NCBI GenBank assembly: GCA_036245525.1
Contig: BTPG01000005.1
Span: 126,348,620 to 126,412,619 of the forward strand
Source of the DNA: Semisulcospira habei
Lineage: Eukaryota; Mollusca; Gastropoda; Semisulcospiridae
Direction: 5' to 3'
DNA: 64,000 nucleotides
Positions 60,166 through 64,000 of the stretch are shown here, in pieces. Position 1 is the first letter of the stretch. Every line of letters begins with the position of its first letter. The position numbers and the translations under genes were made by a program. Below the pieces are notes generated by a model. It was not told where the DNA came from. It was given only the letters and a program-made list of their open reading frames with translations, and searched no databases.

Positions 60166-60756
60166 ACATCCATTCTATTTGTGAGTGAAAGTAATCAGCT
60201 CAGTCTGACACTGAACACAGTCAGCAATAGAGAGCGCTGAGCAGCACTGCCATCCTGCTACGATGAGACAAGATGGACTAAAATGGCTCGGATAAGTGTG
60301 CTAATTTTTTTAAAAGCAAAACCAATAACAAAAACACTACCCGGCTCTGCAGGCACTGATAGCTTCTGTGACCTGTGCTTGCTGATGTTCATTTCCACGT
60401 ACAGTTTGTGTGGTTCGGCACTCTTGTAGATCTGCGACCGGTCAACACGGATGCAACTTGAACGGAATCATTGCCAGTTGTGTGATAAATACGAACAGCA
60501 TCAATGAAACTTAACGCAAAATTGCTTTGCCTCGATCTAGAGCCGTTGTTGTTTGACATATATTTGTATCATGACATAAATCTAGGCTTGTAGAATTTGC
60601 AACGCATTCAGTCGAATTACCGTCCGCCATATTGCCCAAGGGACAGGAAACTTGAGCTTGTGGCACCCAGCAACAATTGCTAAGGGGCGTGGCTTTTGTG
60701 GCGCGTGCTCGGTGAGGTCCATCAAAGGCGGGCAGGCTAAACCTCTAACAATTGAA

Positions 60757-61614
60757 TACAAACCAAGGGGAATCACAGCGCTGGACAGACAAACAGTTAG
60801 ATCCCCTGCCCCCGCCTATCAGGCACCCAATCGCCAGCCCACAGAGAAATACACAGGTATAGAACAAAACGATCATTTCCATCCTCAAAAAGAATGGATC
60901 AGGTCTCTTATATAACCCATGTCTTTCTCCGGAACTTAGGAAGTAGGCAGGAGAAACATACATACACAAACATGAAGATGCGCTACTATATGTGGTCGGG
61001 TAAATACCCTGATTTCCCACAGTAGATGCACAGAACATTACACAACAATGTAACGATACAAATTTGCCTCAAGTTATAGATACTCACAAACCAGATAGGT
61101 GAGGCTAGCGCTGGCAGAATTGTATACAAACCAAGGGGAATCACAGCGCTGGACAGACAAACAGTTAGATCCCCTGCCCCCGCCTATCAGGCACCCAATC
61201 GCCAGCCCACAAAAAAATACGCAGGTATAGAACAAGACGATCATTTCCATCCTCAAAAAGAATGGATCAGGTCTCTTATATAACCCATGTCTTTCTCCGG
61301 AACTTAGGAAGTAGGCAGGAGAAACATACATACACAAACATGAAGATGCGCTACTTTTATGTGGTCGGGTAAATACCCTGATTTCCCACAGTAGATGCAC
61401 AGAACATTACACAACAATGTAACGATACAAATTTGCCTCGAGTTATAGATTCACAAACCAGATAGGTGAGGCTAGCGCTGGCAGAATTGTATACAAACCA
61501 AGGGGAATCACAGCGCTGGACAGACAAACAGTTAGATTCCCTGCCCCCGCCTATCGGGCACCCAATCGCCAGCCCACAGAGAAATACGCAGGTATAGAAC
61601 AAGACGATCATTTC
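60757..61614 (-). repeat. Family K tandem repeat, second array
   Basis: Units start near 60757, 61123 and 61493 (period about 362-370), same orientation as 25532-26643. The third unit is split by the solo LTR and resumes at 62472. Confidence 0.9.
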
Positions 61615-62471
61615 TGTTACGATTGTAGTTGTGTTATCCTGTGAGAGCGTACATGTGTTATTCGTAGGTAACGACCCGATGTTTATTTGAGCTATCACGG
61701 TTATGATTCACGTGCCTTTTTAGTAAGACTTTCTTTTGTTCGTGAGTAGAGCCGATTTCGTTTTGTTAAGTTTAGTCCGGAACGTTGTAGACAGGTCGCA
61801 CTGTCTGGTGGCCTCGTAAGTGTCACGTCGGTTAGTTGACATCGCAACATTTTTCGCTACTTTTTGTTTTCCTGTGCGCGTGTATCGAGCAGCCTTTATT
61901 TCGTTTGGTGAATGTTCTCGTACCTTTTTGAGCTATCATAGATAGGGATACCATACTTTTATGAGTCTTTATTATATGCTAGAATTTAGAGCTGAAGTGA
62001 GCAGCCGTGTTTTTGTAGCCTGATATATTGTTTCTGGAAAGTTTCTGTTAATGAGCTTCGGCTGCGTGTTTCGTTCTGGTTGTTTGAGTTCATGATTTCC
62101 GTAGAAGATTCTAGATTTTGATAGTGTACATAAGGAGGGCGCTGGGAAAGCCCGTTAGTACATTGTCTTGCTTTGTCAGTTGTAGAGATACGCAGTTTAT
62201 TGCGAGAGACGCTGTGTATGAGAAACTTTGAGTCGTAGTGTGGACATAGCAAAAGAGACTTTGTATTCAGTAGTTTGTGCATTTGAAAGTGCATTATTGT
62301 GTGTATATCGCATCGCTGATTTAAATATTGTTGGAACTGTTACTCCAGTATTGTCTATATCCTTAAGCCACGTGTGACGGATTGCAGCTGAACGAGGTTT
62401 ACTTTAAAGAACTCTACGTGTGTGTGTCTGGTGTGTTTATCATACTTCGACTACAACTCCACCACGTAACA
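61615..62471. mobile_element. Solo LTR, 857 bp, with intact 5-bp target duplication
   Basis: Starts TGTTACG and ends CGTAACA, perfect 7-bp inverted ends with TG..CA. Flanked by ATTTC at 61610-61614 and 62472-62476. Removing it restores the family K sequence exactly (gatcatttccatcctc). No internal coding region, so the element was reduced to one LTR by recombination. The superfamily is probably Gypsy-like, judging by the 5-bp duplication and TGTTACG end. Confidence 0.93.
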
Positions 62472-63385
62472 ATTTCCATCCTCAAAAAGAATGGATCAGG
62501 TCTCTTATATAACCCATGTCTTTCTCCGGTCTCTCTTATATAACCCATGTCTTTCTCAGGTCTCTTATATAACCCATGTCTTTCCCCTTGGTTTGTATAC
62601 AATTCTGCCAGCGCTAGCCTCACCTATCTGGTTTGTGAGTATCTATAACTCGAGGCAAATTTGTATCGTTACATTGTTGTGTAATGTTCTGTGCATCTAC
62701 TGTGGGAAATCAGGGTATTTACCTGACCACATATAGTAGCGCACCTTCATGTTTGTGTATGTATGTTTCTCCTGCCTACTTCCTAAGTTCCGGAGAAAGA
62801 CATGGGTTATATAAGAGACCTGATCCATTCTTTTTGAGGATGGAAATGATCGTCTTGTTCTATACCTGCGTATTTCTCTGTGGGCTGGCGATTGGGTGCC
62901 TGATAGGCGGGGGCAGGGGATCTAACTGTTTGTCTGTCCAGCGCTGTGATTCCCCTTGGTTTGTATACAATTCTGCCAGCGCTAGCCTCACCTATCTGGT
63001 TTGTGAGTATCTATAACACGAGGCAAATTTGTATCGTTACATTGTTGTGTAATGTTCTGTGCATCTACTGTGGGAAATCAGGGTATTTACCCGATCAATA
63101 TAGTAGCGCACCTTCATGTTTGTGTATGTATGTTTCTCCTGCCTACTTCCTAAGTTCCGGAGAAAGACATGGGTTATATAAGAGACCTGATCCATTCTTT
63201 TTGAGGATGGAAATGATCGTCTTGTTCTATACCTGCGTATTTCTCTGTGGGCTGGCGATTGGGTGCCTGATAGGCGGGGGCAGGGGATCTAACGGTTTGT
63301 CTGTCCAGCGCTGTGATTCCCCTTGGTTTGTATACAATTCTGCCAGCGCTAGCCTCACCTATCTGGTTTGTGAGTATCTAACAAT
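62472..63385 (+). repeat. Family K repeat: end of interrupted unit, then inverted units
   Basis: 62472-62535 completes the split unit. A roughly 31-26-bp motif (tctcttatataacccatgtc) occurs three times at 62500-62584. Then two units in the opposite orientation run to 63385, each with the 110-codon open frame now on the + strand (62684-63016 and into 63401). Confidence 0.88.
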
Positions 63386-63640
63386 TGAAGTAACAAGATA
63401 AAAATTACGTCATGTCTAGTTACGCTAACCTCGCTGCTGAACGTACATTTGGCGCGAAGCACCGTATGTGCGTATGTATGTATGTACGTACGTATGTATG
63501 TATGTATGTGTGTGTGTGCGTATATATGTAAACAAGAAAATCTCCGATATTTCTGTACACACAAGCTTGAAACTTGGCGAAATACTTTCTTGCGCGAGTG
63601 GGTGGCTAAGAGAGCCTCCGAGCATATTGTAATTGAATGT
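63365..63640 (-). repeat. Dispersed repeat family J, copy 2, with (ATGT)n
   Basis: Reverse complement matches 10006-10228. The (ATGT)n/(ACGT) tract at 63470-63520 occupies the place of the short (AC)n in the other copy. It abuts the end of a family K unit. Confidence 0.65.
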
Positions 63641-64000
63641 CTCATTGAAGACATTGAACTACCGTTTATAGGAAGTCGGTTGACCCAGATTAGAGTCCGT
63701 AATTTTTGTCATATTTACTTGAACTTTTGCATATAGCTAGTTTAGAGAAAGACATTGGATGAGTTCGTTAGCCATCTTTGTATCCTTTCAACTTCTTTAG
63801 TAAAAATTAATTCTTTTCAGAAAACAATTAAAACACTAAAAAAAACTTTACGGGCTTCTAGAGAAAGCCAGACAGTGGCGGTGGCGTAAAAGAGGCAACT
63901 CCGTCACCACGCAGACACTGACATAATACTCTAAATATGACGTCATTTTCTCTCGCGCTCACGGCTCTATCTCTCCCACATACAAACATGCGCGCATCTC
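63641..64000. other. No gene recognised
   Basis: Sequence to the window end with no supported feature. Confidence 0.4.

Larger units (their letters stand above)
57224..60722. mobile_element. Long TIR-bounded element, copy 2 (left TIR lost)
   Basis: Collinear with copy 1: gcgcgcatt(c/t)tcagccaatc at 57227 and 47089, to the right TIR CGGTGAGGTCCAT at 60710-60722. The left 13-bp TIR is missing; copy 2 begins at ggtgcgcgc. It differs from copy 1 by a (GT)n at 57752-57814, a longer internal hairpin and the absence of the 3.2-kb insert. Confidence 0.8.

Overview
This window looks like a stretch of a large, repeat-rich animal genome, most likely a mollusc and probably a gastropod. The reasons are split genes with GT/AG introns, the mix of non-LTR retrotransposons (RTE, I-clade, L2/CR1-like), a Penelope-like element, DIRS and Crypton-type tyrosine-recombinase remnants, many TTAA-flanked hairpin MITEs, and tails ending in (ATT)n or GACGTTAA. 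There are no operons, prokaryotic-type genes or CRISPR arrays. The taxonomic call is an inference from repeat style and gene family, not a database match.

Only two host genes are convincing. The last coding exon of a cathepsin L-like cysteine protease lies at 6532-6719 (+). A complete GT10 alpha-1,3-fucosyltransferase gene spans 21476 to 36432 or 37153 (+), in five or six coding exons whose splice phases all agree. It starts with a type II membrane anchor, and its third intron is 11 kb long because it is filled with repeats. A decayed peptide-type GPCR lies at 43690-44577 (-).

Layout: 1-5340 is a DIRS-like element carrying an RTE insertion (12-bp target duplication). 5340-8700 is the cathepsin exon and probable 3' UTR. 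8700-15700 holds MITEs, two SINEs and long microsatellites. 15703-17400 is a Penelope-like element with a 565-codon open frame. 17400-21400 holds MITEs. 21476-37360 is the fucosyltransferase locus, whose introns carry a 375-bp tandem repeat, an array of short hairpins and an I-clade LINE. 37570-43690 holds palindromic repeats, a minisatellite grown from a MITE arm, and a twin-primed LINE. 43690-47050 holds the GPCR remnant, a 160-bp satellite and a tRNA-derived SINE. 47076-53666 and 57224-60722 are two copies of one long TIR-bounded element. Between them are a palindromic repeat, a LINE, a foldback and a Crypton-type recombinase remnant. 60757-63385 is a 365-375-bp repeat array broken by a solo LTR.

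The most unusual signals are: (1) an array at 28958-29504 of about 20 tiny stem-loops with a shared loop pattern but different, internally complementary stems; (2) TTAA-bounded hairpin MITE families whose two arms change together from copy to copy, one of which grew into a 24-bp minisatellite; (3) a LINE with a perfect twin-priming inversion and a 10-bp target duplication; (4) palindromic dimers of a sequence resembling a degenerate hammerhead-ribozyme core.
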